Positions 24,426 to 33,373 of a stretch of DNA of 36,380 nucleotides are shown piece after piece (the stretch's first letter is position 1; each line of letters begins with the position of its first letter). Made by a program: the position numbers and the translations under genes. The stretch spans positions 1-36,380 of the forward strand of contig BNUU01000015.1 in assembly GCA_025997595.1 (NCBI GenBank), given 5' to 3'. The notes beneath the pieces were generated by a model that saw only the letters and a program-made list of their open reading frames with translations, made no database searches and was not told where the DNA came from. The DNA is from Spirochaetia bacterium (GTDB lineage: Bacteria > Spirochaetota > Spirochaetia > Treponematales > Breznakiellaceae).

Positions 24426-25459
24426 ACATTAGGATCGACATACGCAGTGATACGGTCACCGGCCCCACCCCGGCAATGCGGAAGGCAATGGCCGAAGCGG
24501 AAGTCGGGGACGATGTGTACGGGGACGACCCCACGGTAAATAAACTGGAAGAACTGGGCGCAGATATTCTCGGCAAGGAAGCCTCGGTCTTTGTGCCCTC
24601 CGGCACCTTCGGGAATCAGCTTGCCCTTTTTACCTGGTGTAGGCGGGGGACCGAGGTGATCCTGGGGGAAGAGGCCCACATCATTGTCCACGAAGCGGGG
24701 GCCGCGTCGGTGATCGCCGGGGTGCAGACCCGGACCATCCCCGCCCCGGACGGGGTGCTCACCGCGGCGGCGCTTAAACAGCGGCTGCGGAAACAGGACC
24801 TCCACGCCCCGGCCACATCCCTTATCTGCCTTGAAAACGCCCATTCCCTGGGCAATGTGGTAAGCCTTGCCGCCATGGACGAGGTGCGGAAAACTGCGGA
24901 CGAATGGAAGCTCCCCATACACCTTGACGGCGCCCGGATCTTCAACGCCGCAGCGGCCCTGAACACGGACGCAAAAAACATCGCCGCCCCTGCGGATTCG
25001 GTAATGTTCTGCCTTTCCAAGGGACTCTGCGCCCCGGTCGGCTCCCTCCTTGTGGGAACAAAGGACTTTGTGCAGGAAGCCCGGCTTAAGCGGAAAATCA
25101 TGGGGGGCGGCATGCGGCAGGCGGGGATTCTTGCCGCTGCGGGGATCATCGCTTTAACTGAACAGCAAAGCCATCTTGCGGAGGATCACGCACGGGCAAA
25201 AAAACTGGCCGCGGCCCTGGCGGAAATTAAGGGCGTTGCGGTAAACAGTAATGCTGTTGACATCAATATGGTCTACTTTTCTTTCCCCCCGGCAGGCGAT
25301 CCAAAACAGACGGCGCGTATCATGGAAATTTTTACCCGGCGGAATATCCGGATCAATCCGCCCGAGGGCGGCTTCTTCCGTTTCGTTACCCATTACTGGA
25401 TCGGGGACGCAGAAGTCGAAGCCATTCTGGACGCATCACGGGAGGCCTTTGCGGTATGA
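24422..25459 (+). CDS. ltaE: Low-specificity L-threonine aldolase
   Basis: A 345-residue PLP enzyme that splits threonine (and allo-threonine) into glycine and acetaldehyde. Visible blocks are [18 protein letters not shown] at the start, [29 protein letters not shown] (phosphate-binding) and [10 protein letters not shown] (Asp-Arg contacts). The PLP lysine is K200 in [13 protein letters not shown], followed by [13 protein letters not shown]. Length is normal for the family. Start overlaps the corA stop and its stop overlaps the peptidase start (both ATGA), so the three genes are one operon. It probably supports amino acid breakdown in a fermentative cell (inference). Confidence 0.93.
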   Translation: MNIRIDIRSDTVTGPTPAMRKAMAEAEVGDDVYGDDPTVNKLEELGADILGKEASVFVPSGTFGNQLALFTWCRRGTEVILGEEAHIIVHEAGAASVIAGVQTRTIPAPDGVLTAAALKQRLRKQDLHAPATSLICLENAHSLGNVVSLAAMDEVRKTADEWKLPIHLDGARIFNAAAALNTDAKNIAAPADSVMFCLSKGLCAPVGSLLVGTKDFVQEARLKRKIMGGGMRQAGILAAAGIIALTEQQSHLAEDHARAKKLAAALAEIKGVAVNSNAVDINMVYFSFPPAGDPKQTARIMEIFTRRNIRINPPEGGFFRFVTHYWIGDAEVEAILDASREAFAV

Positions 25460-26571
25460 GCATTTACCAAAACCGGCGGGAAAAGATCTACGACTGGATG
25501 GCCCTGGAAGGGGTCTCCATGGTGATGTTTGAAGATACCGAGGGCAGGCGGGACCCTGCGGTCCGCTGGCTTTCGGGGCAGCCCTCGGATGCGCTCCTCT
25601 TTTTGTCGATTGACCGGAAGTCCATGCTGATCCCCTGGGACATCAACATGGCCCTGATCTACGGTAATGCGGACATCACCGTCCCCTACGCTGAATTTGA
25701 ACGGCATCCCCTCAGGGCCATCAGGGGCGCGGTGGAACGTTTAAAAATTCCCCGGGGCGTAAAGATCGAAATACCACCGGTTACGCCATATCCGGTTTTT
25801 CTGAATTATGTGGGAGCCCTCACCGATTTTGATATACTATGCCGGGAGGCCGGGGTTCACGAAGAAACAGAAAAACTGCGGGCCGTCAAGGATGATGAGG
25901 AGATCATCATTTACCGCAAGGCCGCGAAGATCACCAACGCCATTATCGACCTGCTGGAAAAAAATGTCCGTTCGGGCAAGATCAAAACCGAAGCGGACGC
26001 GGCCCTTTTTATTGAAGCGGAAGGCCGCAAACGGGGCTGCGATGGCACGGGCTTTGAAACCCTGGCCGCCGGCCCCGACCGCAGTTTCGGCATCCACGCC
26101 TTCCCCGCCTACACCGGCGCGGCCTTTGCCGGCAAGGGCCTTTCCGTGCTGGACTTCGGTTTAAAATATGCGGGCTACACCACCGATGTCACCCTCACCT
26201 TTGCCCGTGACCTCTCCCCGGCCCAGGAAAAACTCCTCACCCTTACGGAAAAAGCCTACAAGCTCGCCCTCTCCCTTGTCAGCAACGGCGAGAGCACCCG
26301 GATAATTGCGGCGGCGGTGGACGCCCTTTTCGGCAAATCAAAGAAGCACATGCCCCACGCCCTCGGCCACGGCATCGGCCTTATGGAACACGAAAGCCCC
26401 GCCATCCGCAACCGCGACGACAACGGCTGGGTCCTCAGCCCCGGCATGATCTTCACCCTGGAACCGGGGCTCTACGATCCCCTCCACGGCGGCTGCCGCC
26501 TTGAAAACGACATCCTCCTTACGCCCACCGGCGCAGAAGTACTGACAGAGGCGCGGGTGATACGGCTGTAA
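25456..26571 (+). CDS. M24-family (Xaa-Pro) aminopeptidase
   Basis: A 371-residue peptidase of the M24 (pita-bread) fold. Residues 1-135 are the creatinase-like N-terminal domain. The catalytic part carries the five expected metal ligands: Asp in VLDFGL, Asp in TTDVTLTF, His in HALGHGIGL, Glu in TLEPGL and Glu in RLENDIL. The supporting HAFPAYTG block matches Xaa-Pro dipeptidases. It likely cuts peptides with Pro at the second position; the exact specificity is unclear. Start overlaps ltaE by 4 bp. It ends the corA-ltaE operon at a terminator hairpin. Confidence 0.9.
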   Translation: MSIYQNRREKIYDWMALEGVSMVMFEDTEGRRDPAVRWLSGQPSDALLFLSIDRKSMLIPWDINMALIYGNADITVPYAEFERHPLRAIRGAVERLKIPRGVKIEIPPVTPYPVFLNYVGALTDFDILCREAGVHEETEKLRAVKDDEEIIIYRKAAKITNAIIDLLEKNVRSGKIKTEADAALFIEAEGRKRGCDGTGFETLAAGPDRSFGIHAFPAYTGAAFAGKGLSVLDFGLKYAGYTTDVTLTFARDLSPAQEKLLTLTEKAYKLALSLVSNGESTRIIAAAVDALFGKSKKHMPHALGHGIGLMEHESPAIRNRDDNGWVLSPGMIFTLEPGLYDPLHGGCRLENDILLTPTGAEVLTEARVIRL

Positions 26572-26578
26572 AATGAAG

Positions 26579-26614
26579 ATGCCCCGCAGTAAAACTACAG
26601 GGCATTTTTATTTT
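26579..26614. terminator. Bidirectional intrinsic terminator
   Basis: ATGCCC (26579-26584) pairs with GGGCAT (26600-26605), with inner AGT/ACT pairs, followed by TTTTATTTT on the plus strand. The minus strand has A-rich sequence before and few T after, so it works best for the plus-strand peptidase gene; it also sits at the end of the convergent aldehyde dehydrogenase gene. Confidence 0.75.
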
Positions 26615-28094
26615 ACGCAGGATAGAAACCCGAAGGACTTTCGCGCAGGTTAATCATGATGTTCTTCATCTGGGTGTAGTGTTCCAGAATAACCTTATGG
26701 GTCTCCCTGCCTATGCCGGATTGTTTGTATCCGCCAAAGGGCGCGCCTGCGGGAATGGAGTTGTAGGTATTAACCCACATACGTCCGGTCTCGACGGCGC
26801 GGGAAACACGGATGGCCCTGTTCAGGTCCCGGGTCCAGACTGCGCCGCCCAATCCGTATATCGAATCGTTGGCAAGCCTGATGACCTCGTCCTCGGTTTT
26901 GAATTTGATGATCACCGCCACGGGGCCGAAGATCTCCTCCTGGGCGACCCGCATGGTATTGGTCACATCCGCCAGCAGGGTAGGCTGAACAAAGAAGCCC
27001 TTGTCCAGGCCGCCTGAGGTGATCCGTTCACCGCCGACGATTACCTTTGCCCCTTCCTTCTTGCCCACCTCAATGTAATCCAGCACATCCTTCATGTGGG
27101 CTTCATAGATCAGGGAACCCATTTGAGTAGCGGGGTTCAGGGGATCGCCTACCTTTACCTTCTTAAAGGCTTCAACCGCTTTGGCTACAAACTGATCATA
27201 GATTTTTTCCTGCACAAAGACCCGGGACCCGGCGCAGCAAACCTGTCCCTGGTTGAAGAGTATCCCCAACTGCAGGCCGTCCATGGCAAGATCCATGTTG
27301 CAGTCGTCAAAAAAGATATTTGCCGATTTGCCCCCCAGTTCCAGCGTTGCGGGGATAAGTTTAGCCGCCGCAGACGCCGCCACTTTACAGCCGACATCGG
27401 TAGAGCCGGTGAAGGCGAGTTTGGAGAAGCCCCCGTGATTCAATATATAGTCGCCGGCCTTGGAGCCCGAACCGGTAATTACGTTGAATACCCCCGGCGG
27501 CACCACCTCCTGGATAAGTTCCGCCAGCCGGATGATACTGAGGGAAGTATAACTTGAGGGCTTAAACACCGAGCAGCAGCCCGAAGCAAGTACCGGCGCG
27601 AGTTTCCATGCCGCCATGAGGAAGGGGAAATTCCAGGGCACAATTTGGCCTACCACGCCGATTGGTTCCCGCAGAATGAGACTCAGGGTGTTTTCATCCA
27701 GCATGGCGGCGCTTCCCTCTTCAGCCAGGATGGCGCCGGCGAAGTAGTAAAAGTGTTCCGCCGAGAAGGGCACATCAATGGCCAGGGTTTCCCGGATAGG
27801 TTTCCCGTTGTCCATGGATTCGATGGCTGCCAGCTCTTCCTTATTCTGATAGATAATATCACCGATTTTGGTGAGTACCTTGGCACGTTCCGCAGGGGTG
27901 GTTTTCTTCCAGACCGCAAAGGCTTTCCATGCGGCGTCAACCGCCTCATCCACATCCTTGCCCGTCGCCTGGGCGCAGGAAGCCAGCTTCTCCCCGCTGG
28001 AGGGAGAATAGACATCAAAGACAGCTCCATCGGAAGCGTCCTTCCATTTACCGTTGATAAACAACTGGTACCGGCCCTTGAAATTAGGTTTCAT
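26613..28094 (-). CDS. NAD(P)-dependent aldehyde dehydrogenase
   Basis: A 493-residue aldehyde dehydrogenase. Catalytic Cys286 is in NQGQVCCAGSR and general base Glu252 in ELGGKSANIFF. The cofactor motif is FTGSTDVGCKV, and VPWNFPFLMAAWKLAPVLA is the conserved active-site loop. The ending FGGYKQSGIGRE is standard. It oxidises an aldehyde to the acid; the sequence resembles the broad-specificity ALDH1/2 class. ATG 28094 has GAGG 8 bp upstream. A candidate promoter is at 28147-28174. It is a single-gene unit between a terminator and the glycerol-3-phosphate-type operon. It could handle acetaldehyde from the nearby threonine aldolase (inference from proximity only). Confidence 0.93.
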   Translation of the reverse strand: MKPNFKGRYQLFINGKWKDASDGAVFDVYSPSSGEKLASCAQATGKDVDEAVDAAWKAFAVWKKTTPAERAKVLTKIGDIIYQNKEELAAIESMDNGKPIRETLAIDVPFSAEHFYYFAGAILAEEGSAAMLDENTLSLILREPIGVVGQIVPWNFPFLMAAWKLAPVLASGCCSVFKPSSYTSLSIIRLAELIQEVVPPGVFNVITGSGSKAGDYILNHGGFSKLAFTGSTDVGCKVAASAAAKLIPATLELGGKSANIFFDDCNMDLAMDGLQLGILFNQGQVCCAGSRVFVQEKIYDQFVAKAVEAFKKVKVGDPLNPATQMGSLIYEAHMKDVLDYIEVGKKEGAKVIVGGERITSGGLDKGFFVQPTLLADVTNTMRVAQEEIFGPVAVIIKFKTEDEVIRLANDSIYGLGGAVWTRDLNRAIRVSRAVETGRMWVNTYNSIPAGAPFGGYKQSGIGRETHKVILEHYTQMKNIMINLRESPSGFYPA

Positions 28095-28146
28095 TTTTTT
28101 ACCTCGTAAAAATAAGATTAGTCTATTTATTAAACAGGCTAATTTT

Positions 28147-28174
28147 AGTATAATTCATTTAAACCGGAAGTAAA
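28147..28174 (-). promoter_or_regulatory. Candidate promoter for the aldehyde dehydrogenase gene
   Basis: Minus-strand TTTACT (28169-28174) and TATACT (28147-28152), 16 bp apart, in an AT-rich spacer about 50 bp before the start codon. Confidence 0.45.
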
Positions 28175-28214
28175 GAAAAATGAAGAAAATAAAAAAAATA
28201 TACAGAAGCTTATA

Positions 28215-28643
28215 TTACTCCAGCGCCCGCACCGCCACCACATTAATGCCGCTTCCCTGCCAGTCGGCGATCACCGTGTCCCCGGCCTTTACCGGGAGCT
28301 TCACCCTGGTCTTGTAAATATCCGCCAAAAGTGCGTTGATCTTTTCCCTGGGGCAGGACTCCACGGTTTTGACCGGGACCCTGCGGGGGGCATACATCCC
28401 CCGGTGTACCGCAATGCTTTCCGCACCGCCTCCCACAGTAATGCTGTCGGCTTCTTCAACAATGGCGCAAGTTGCGGTGACCACCCGCTTGGGGGCGCGA
28501 ATTTCCTCTTTGGCGTATACCGCGCCCCGGGGGCAGCGGTTGCCGTTGATGGTTAAGGCGGGGAAACCGTCAACGCCCTTTTCGCCTTCTTCAACAGTCA
28601 ACGCGCAGCCGATGGGACACACAATGCAGGTCAATGAACGCAT
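28215..28643 (-). CDS. DUF1667 iron-sulfur-type protein of the glycerol-3-phosphate dehydrogenase operon
   Basis: A 142-residue DUF1667 protein. The N-terminus has a cysteine set resembling a metal or Fe-S site: TCIVCPIGC and NGNRCPRG, with a further Cys later in VESCPRE. DUF1667 proteins commonly follow two FAD oxidoreductases related to anaerobic glycerol-3-phosphate dehydrogenase, and this is that arrangement. Its likely role is electron transfer or assembly in the complex (inference). It lies 15 bp after the 427-residue FAD protein and ends the operon. Confidence 0.82.
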   Translation of the reverse strand: MRSLTCIVCPIGCALTVEEGEKGVDGFPALTINGNRCPRGAVYAKEEIRAPKRVVTATCAIVEEADSITVGGGAESIAVHRGMYAPRRVPVKTVESCPREKINALLADIYKTRVKLPVKAGDTVIADWQGSGINVVAVRALE

Positions 28644-28658
28644 ATTTTCTCCTAATTA

Positions 28659-29942
28659 CTAATTAATACTGAATTCCAAAACCGAGTCCGGCCCGGCGTT
28701 GACACCCTCAAGGTCCTTGGGGCCCAGGGTAATGTTGATCATCTCCGAAGGCTGGACGTGGCGTTCTTTGACGCTCTTGATCACCCGGTTATCCAGCCGC
28801 AGTTCCAGCACCGCATCGTTTTTGACGATCATGGAGCGCATGTAGATGTTGTTGTCCCGCCTGGGGTTGAACTTGCCGGGGTTGACGTAGCGTACGTTGG
28901 AGCCGGCCTTGACCCGAATCTGGGACAGTGGCCGTTCGCCCCGGAGCCACTCCGCCGCAAAGGACCCGGCCCGGCGGCTTTCCTCGGCGACCCAGTCCAC
29001 CAGGTCGTGAACGTGGAGCACATTGCCGCAGGCAAAGACCCCGTCCACATTGGTCATCAGACTGGAATCGACAAGGGGGCCGTTGGTCGTGCCATTAAGT
29101 TCCACCCCGGCGTCTTTTGAAAGCTCATTCTCCGGCACCAGGCCCACCGAAAGGAGCACCGTGTCGCAGTCGATGCGGAACTTTTTTTCCGGCAGGGTGA
29201 CGCCGTTTTCCATGGGGGTGACCTCGACACCCTCCACCCGGTCGTTGCCGTAGATGTTGGTGGTCTGGGACGACAAATACAGGGGGATGTTGAAATCCTG
29301 GAGGCACTGGACGATGTTCCGGGTGAGCCCGGCGGGATAGGGCATGATCTCCACCACCGCCTTGACCTTGCAGCCCACCCAGCTCATGCGCCGGGCCATG
29401 ATCAGGCCGATGTCCCCGGAACCGATGATCACCACTTCCTTGCCGGGGATGTAGCCTTCGATGTTTACGAGGCGCTGGGCAAGCCCGGCGGTATACACCC
29501 CCGCCGGCCGGGAGCCGGGGATCCGCACATTGCCCCGGTTCCGTTCCCGGCAGCCCATGGCGAGTATCACCGCACGGGCGTGGATGTGCAGCACACCCTG
29601 GTCGGGGGACACGCAGAAAAGTTCCTTATAAACTCCCGCGCCCTTGCCTTCCGAATAGGAAGCGTCGGGTTTAATGGAAGTGACCGTGGTGTTAAGGTAC
29701 ACGGCGATTTTTGTTTTCAGGGTCTTTTCAATAAAGCGCCCGGCGAATTCCGGGCCGGTCAACTCTTCCTTGAATTCATGGAGGCCAAATCCGTTGTGGA
29801 TGCACTGCATCAGGATGCCGCCGAGATGATCCTCCCGTTCAAGGATGGCGCAGGAAAAACCCGATGAATCCAAAACCAAAGCGGCGGCCATTCCGGCGGC
29901 GCCGCCTCCGATCACTACCGCGTCAAAGCTTAGGTCTTTCAT
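28659..29942 (-). CDS. NAD(P)/FAD-dependent oxidoreductase, second subunit of a GlpA-like system
   Basis: A 427-residue pyridine nucleotide-disulfide-type oxidoreductase. It opens with the FAD motif VVIGGGAAGMAAALVLDSS and has a second dinucleotide motif VVIIGSGDIGLIMARRM for NAD(P)H near the middle, plus GVFACGNVLHVHDLVDWV toward the end, the FAD-binding ATG-type region. It lacks the redox Cys pair of thioredoxin-type enzymes. Its probable job is passing electrons from the GlpA-like subunit to NAD or another carrier (inference from context). ATG shares one base with the GlpA-like stop (TAATG), so the two subunits are coupled. Confidence 0.87.
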   Translation of the reverse strand: MKDLSFDAVVIGGGAAGMAAALVLDSSGFSCAILEREDHLGGILMQCIHNGFGLHEFKEELTGPEFAGRFIEKTLKTKIAVYLNTTVTSIKPDASYSEGKGAGVYKELFCVSPDQGVLHIHARAVILAMGCRERNRGNVRIPGSRPAGVYTAGLAQRLVNIEGYIPGKEVVIIGSGDIGLIMARRMSWVGCKVKAVVEIMPYPAGLTRNIVQCLQDFNIPLYLSSQTTNIYGNDRVEGVEVTPMENGVTLPEKKFRIDCDTVLLSVGLVPENELSKDAGVELNGTTNGPLVDSSLMTNVDGVFACGNVLHVHDLVDWVAEESRRAGSFAAEWLRGERPLSQIRVKAGSNVRYVNPGKFNPRRDNNIYMRSMIVKNDAVLELRLDNRVIKSVKERHVQPSEMINITLGPKDLEGVNAGPDSVLEFSIN

Positions 29943-31411
29943 TATAGTTGGGCCTCCAAAAGACGGCTCGCGCCGCCGTGTTTGGTGACCTCTTTCCAGG
30001 AAAGGCCGGTCTCCCGCATGATGATTTTAATGATCTTGTAGGTACAAAACCCGCCCTGGCAGCGGCCCATCTGGGCCCTTGTAAAATACTTGACTCCGTC
30101 CAGGGTTTGGTGGCCAAGACGTACGGCCTGGACAATCTCCGCCTCGCTCACATGCTCGCAGCGGCAGACGATGTTTCCCCAGGCGCTTTCCTTGGCGATA
30201 AGTTTATCCAGATCGTAAGGACTGAGTTCACGGGTTTTGGGCCGGTCCTCCACAAAGGGGTCCCATCCGGGTTTCTCCGTCAGGTTAAGGCCCATGCCTT
30301 TGAGGAGGTCCTTGACGTATTCCCCCACCGCAGGGGAAGCGGTGAGCCCCGGCGACTGGATGCCCGCAACCTGCACAAAGGCGGGGGCCTTCTTCGAGGG
30401 CTCAATATAGAAGTCCTCTTCAAGGATGGGCCGGATGCCCGCAAAACTGGTGATCACGTCATTACGGCTTAAAGAGGGGATCATGGTTTTGCCCGAATCG
30501 AAGATCTGTTCCAGCTGGCCGGCGGTGGTGGAATAATCGGTCTTGTCATCAATGGCGTCGGCGGTGGGCCCCACCAGGACCGTCCCCTCCACCGTGGGGA
30601 TCACCAGCATCCCCTTGCTCACTGCGGTGGGCACCGGGAACACCACCCGGCCGGGGCAGGCCTTGGTGAGCCGGTCCATGAGGAAGTACTCCCCCTTTCG
30701 CGCCTTGATGGTAAATTCTTCGCCCCCGAAAGTTTTGGAAACCTCATCGGCGTAGAGCCCCGCCGCATTGATCACGTACCGGGCCTTGACGGTCCTGCCG
30801 TCTTCTGCATGAACGGTCCAGAGGTCCGCCTCATGCTGAGCCACAGTAACCTTAAAATCAGTATAAAGATGAACCCCGTTTTTCATGGCCGATTCCACCA
30901 ATGCAAACACAAAGCGGTAGGGCTCGACCATGCCGCCGCCGGGGGCGTAGAGGCCGCCAACCGTATCCTGTGAAAGCTTGGGTTCCAGTTCCAAAATCCG
31001 CTCCCGGGAACAGAGCTCAATGCCGATGACCCCGTTCTCCACCCCCTGCATGTAGAGCTGCTCCACAGACTTCATCTCATCCTCGTGCAGGGCCGCCACG
31101 ATGATGCCGCAGCGCTTAAAGGGAAAATCCAGTTCCCGGCGGAGCTGGTCAAACATGAGGTTCCCCTGTATCTCAAGCCTTGCCTTGAGGTACTTCTTGT
31201 TATGATGAAAGCCGCCATGGACGATCCCCGAATTGGCCTTGGAAGTACCGAATGACACATCCGCCGCCTTTTCCAGAATCGCCGTTTTGATGGTATAGGC
31301 GGACAAGCGCCGGGCGATGTTGGCGCCGCTCACCCCGCAGCCGATGATCGCCACATCGTAATCACCATTATCCGGCCGGGGATTGCGGTTTGCAAGATAG
31401 GGTATGCTCAT
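29942..31411 (-). CDS. GlpA-like FAD-dependent glycerol-3-phosphate dehydrogenase with BFD-type [2Fe-2S] domain
   Basis: A 489-residue FAD-dependent oxidoreductase of the DAO/GlpA family, probably oxidising glycerol-3-phosphate to dihydroxyacetone phosphate under anaerobic conditions. The FAD motif is VAIIGCGVSGANIARRL near residue 20, followed by GGFHHNKKYLKARLEIQGN-like and CQGGFCTYKI blocks. A C-terminal BFD-like [2Fe-2S] domain is seen in NIVCRCEHVSEAE with later Cys in GRCQGGFC, giving four Cys. ATG 31411 has AGAGAGGA about 6 bp upstream. It heads the three-gene operon with the second FAD subunit and DUF1667. No glpK kinase or glpF channel is nearby. Confidence 0.87.
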   Translation of the reverse strand: MSIPYLANRNPRPDNGDYDVAIIGCGVSGANIARRLSAYTIKTAILEKAADVSFGTSKANSGIVHGGFHHNKKYLKARLEIQGNLMFDQLRRELDFPFKRCGIIVAALHEDEMKSVEQLYMQGVENGVIGIELCSRERILELEPKLSQDTVGGLYAPGGGMVEPYRFVFALVESAMKNGVHLYTDFKVTVAQHEADLWTVHAEDGRTVKARYVINAAGLYADEVSKTFGGEEFTIKARKGEYFLMDRLTKACPGRVVFPVPTAVSKGMLVIPTVEGTVLVGPTADAIDDKTDYSTTAGQLEQIFDSGKTMIPSLSRNDVITSFAGIRPILEEDFYIEPSKKAPAFVQVAGIQSPGLTASPAVGEYVKDLLKGMGLNLTEKPGWDPFVEDRPKTRELSPYDLDKLIAKESAWGNIVCRCEHVSEAEIVQAVRLGHQTLDGVKYFTRAQMGRCQGGFCTYKIIKIIMRETGLSWKEVTKHGGASRLLEAQL

Positions 31412-31472
31412 AGTTCCTCTCTTAAACCAGTTTATTAAGAATGTAGAATGGATTACAATAGGCTCATGACGC

Positions 31473-31515
31473 CGCGCCTCCGTATGGAGGCGCGTAAATC
31501 TTTCCTATCGGAAAG
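31473..31515. repeat. Two consecutive perfect hairpins before or in the start of the DUF4838-like gene
   Basis: The first has 9-bp GC-rich arms with a GTAT loop (31473-31494); the second has 6-bp arms with a TATC loop (31500-31515). Both fall between the possible starts at 31448 and 31532, suggesting a leader structure rather than coding sequence. No T run follows either. Confidence 0.65.
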
Positions 31516-31531
31516 CGGACCAGAGGGACGC

Positions 31532-32686
31532 ATGGCATTTTTTGATGTTTCCAGGGATTGGGTGATCCTTGCGCCACAGAACAAAGCGGCCCGGACGGCG
31601 GCGGCGGAATTGTCCCGTTATATAGCATTGCTCCGCAAACAGGCGGAGCTTAACCAAAAACCGCCGGCCATTAAAGACGCCGACGGCCCCGCCCCGGAGG
31701 ATTCGGTTCCCGTCATCATCCTCAACAGTGATAATGGGAGCGCCGCCCGGAACGGCTTTACCTGGCGCCTGGGCCGGGACCGTCTTGAGTTTTACGGCAA
31801 TTCCGACCGGGGACTCTGCAATGGGGTTTTCGATTTTCTTGCCGCCCTTGAGATCCGCTGGCCCGAAAGGGGCCGGGAAGAACTGCCTCCCCCTCCTGCC
31901 GCCGGGGCGTATAAACTGAAGCTTTCCGATGCCTGCTCCTATCCCCTGCGGGAGGACCGGGCCCATGTCCCATCGGAGCCTGCCGCCGAGCCCGGAGGAC
32001 GGGGTTCCACTCCGGATACGGCCCTTAAAAACCGACGGCGGCTCGTGGTGCAGGGTCCGGTAAAGCCCCATGACCTGGACGCCCTGATTCAATGGGCGGC
32101 CCGGAACCGGATAGACGCGCTGGTATTTTCGCTGCGTGAAAAATCTCTCTGGGAAAAGTTCCTCAAAAAGCCCCGCCGCCATTGGGTTTTTGAAACCGCG
32201 GAAAAGTACTCCCTTGCCATTGAATGGGGAGGATGGGATCTGTCCTTCCTGGCGCCCCGGGGTTATTTCTTTTTCCACCGGGAACTCTTCCGCATGGATT
32301 CGGGGAAGCGGGTTAAACAGTACAACTTCTGTCCCACCAACCACGAAACCATTATTTTATTGAAAAAACAGGCCGCGGCGATCTTCCGGGAGGCCGCGGC
32401 GATCTTCCGGGAGGCCGCTTCTGCGGCTGCTCCGGAGCGGGTATACCACCTCTGGCCGGACCGGGGTGAAGAACGGACCTGGTGTTCCTGCCCCGCCTGC
32501 CGCGCCTTTAGCCCGGAGGAACAGAACCGTATCGCCGTCAACGCCGCCGCAGATGTTCTGGCGGAAATCGATCCCCATGCCCGGCTGTCCTGGTACGAAG
32601 CCCCCAGTGACTCCCCGGAAAGCGAAATCCCCCTGCGGGGAAATTTGTTCAGACTGACGGAATTGCCGGAGATTGTTTCTTTATAG
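31532..32686 (+). CDS. DUF4838-like, glycoside-hydrolase-related protein, possibly shortened
   Basis: A 384-residue protein from ATG 31532. The N-terminal half resembles the small alpha/beta domain before glycosidase barrels (WVILAPQNKAARTAAAELSRYI, an ELQxYL-type pattern). The C-terminal half has the DUF4838 signature: YNFCPTNHETI, then VYHLWPDRGEERTWCSCPACRAF, with three Cys. Start choice: the frame is open from 31448 but that ATG has no ribosome binding site, whereas 31532 follows GAGGG, and two hairpins lie in between. The protein ends soon after the signature, while DUF4838 proteins are usually much longer, so it may have lost its C-terminus. A 21-bp tandem duplication is at 32371-32412. 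The next gene is convergent after 15 bp. No signal peptide is visible. Confidence 0.62.
   Translation: MAFFDVSRDWVILAPQNKAARTAAAELSRYIALLRKQAELNQKPPAIKDADGPAPEDSVPVIILNSDNGSAARNGFTWRLGRDRLEFYGNSDRGLCNGVFDFLAALEIRWPERGREELPPPPAAGAYKLKLSDACSYPLREDRAHVPSEPAAEPGGRGSTPDTALKNRRRLVVQGPVKPHDLDALIQWAARNRIDALVFSLREKSLWEKFLKKPRRHWVFETAEKYSLAIEWGGWDLSFLAPRGYFFFHRELFRMDSGKRVKQYNFCPTNHETIILLKKQAAAIFREAAAIFREAASAAAPERVYHLWPDRGEERTWCSCPACRAFSPEEQNRIAVNAAADVLAEIDPHARLSWYEAPSDSPESEIPLRGNLFRLTELPEIVSL
32371..32412 (+). repeat. 21-bp tandem duplication, two exact copies
   Basis: Two identical 21-bp units, then 6 more matching bases, in frame in the DUF4838-like gene. It repeats seven residues (AAAIFRE). Confidence 0.95.
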
Positions 32687-32701
32687 CCCCTGCAGACCGG
32701 C

Positions 32702-33373
32702 CTACCACGCCTTGGGGGCGCCGGGGCTCTGCGGAGTGGTGATGGTAAAAGTCTCGCCTACGGGCTCCAGTACGTAAAAGCCTTTCTTGAGGGCATAGGT
32801 TTTTTCACTATCGCTCATCAGGAGCCCCGCTATTGCGCCGTAATACTTTCGTTTGTCGTTATGTAAATCCGCACGGGCGCGAAATTTTTCCATGCGTTTA
32901 ACATGGTCATCAATATGATCGATTCTAAGGTATGTTTTAATCTCTACGACCATGACGCAATCACCGTTTTCCAGAAATGCGTCGGCTTCGGTGAATATAC
33001 CGTGCTCAAAGTCTTCGACTTTCGTACCGTGGTTGGTCTTGTCAAAGGTATACCCCAGGGCGTTGAAACTGCTTACAAGATTCGGAACAATCATGTGTTC
33101 GGCAATTTCCCCGTACCGGTTGGTAAGCGCCCCGACCCTTTTATCGGTCTCCCTCATCTGTCGGCCGGTCTCTTCAATGTACCGCCAATTTTCTTCGATT
33201 AGTCGTTCTGTTCTCGCCTCTTTCTCTTTCATATCTTCCAGTCCCCGGGCAGTCTCTTCCAGTCCCCGGGCAGTCTCCGCCTGTTTCCGGCCTATCTCCT
33301 GAAACATCTCCCAGACTTTCTCAAAGGTCGCCGGTCCCTCAGCCATCCCGGCCTCATGTTGTGCTGTCGCCAT
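32702..33373 (-). CDS. Coiled-coil protein with PD-(D/E)XK-type nuclease domain (DUF3782-like)
   Basis: A 223-residue protein of the kind I associate with DUF3782. Residues of about 20-95 are a charged coiled coil (EIGRKQAETARGLEETARG, then EKEARTERLIEENWRY). The C-terminal part has a PD-(D/E)XK-like core: Glu/Asp in FTEADAFLENGD, then VMVVEIKTYL, the E-x-K strand, with a Lys-rich helix after it. Nuclease activity is family inference; many such proteins are untested. The ATG at 33373 has GGAGGAG about 4 bp upstream. A 21-bp tandem duplication sits in the coiled coil. It converges on the DUF4838-like gene with 15 bp between. Confidence 0.75.
   Translation of the reverse strand: MATAQHEAGMAEGPATFEKVWEMFQEIGRKQAETARGLEETARGLEDMKEKEARTERLIEENWRYIEETGRQMRETDKRVGALTNRYGEIAEHMIVPNLVSSFNALGYTFDKTNHGTKVEDFEHGIFTEADAFLENGDCVMVVEIKTYLRIDHIDDHVKRMEKFRARADLHNDKRKYYGAIAGLLMSDSEKTYALKKGFYVLEPVGETFTITTPQSPGAPKAW
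33234..33275 (-). repeat. 21-bp tandem duplication in the coiled-coil gene
   Basis: Two exact 21-bp units repeating seven residues (the ETARGLE heptad) in the coiled-coil segment. A 21-bp duplication of unrelated sequence is also present in the neighbouring gene at 32371-32412. Confidence 0.93.

Noticed and set aside
32371..33275. CRISPR-like repeats
   Set aside because: Only two adjacent 21-bp units per site with no spacers, and they lie inside genes.
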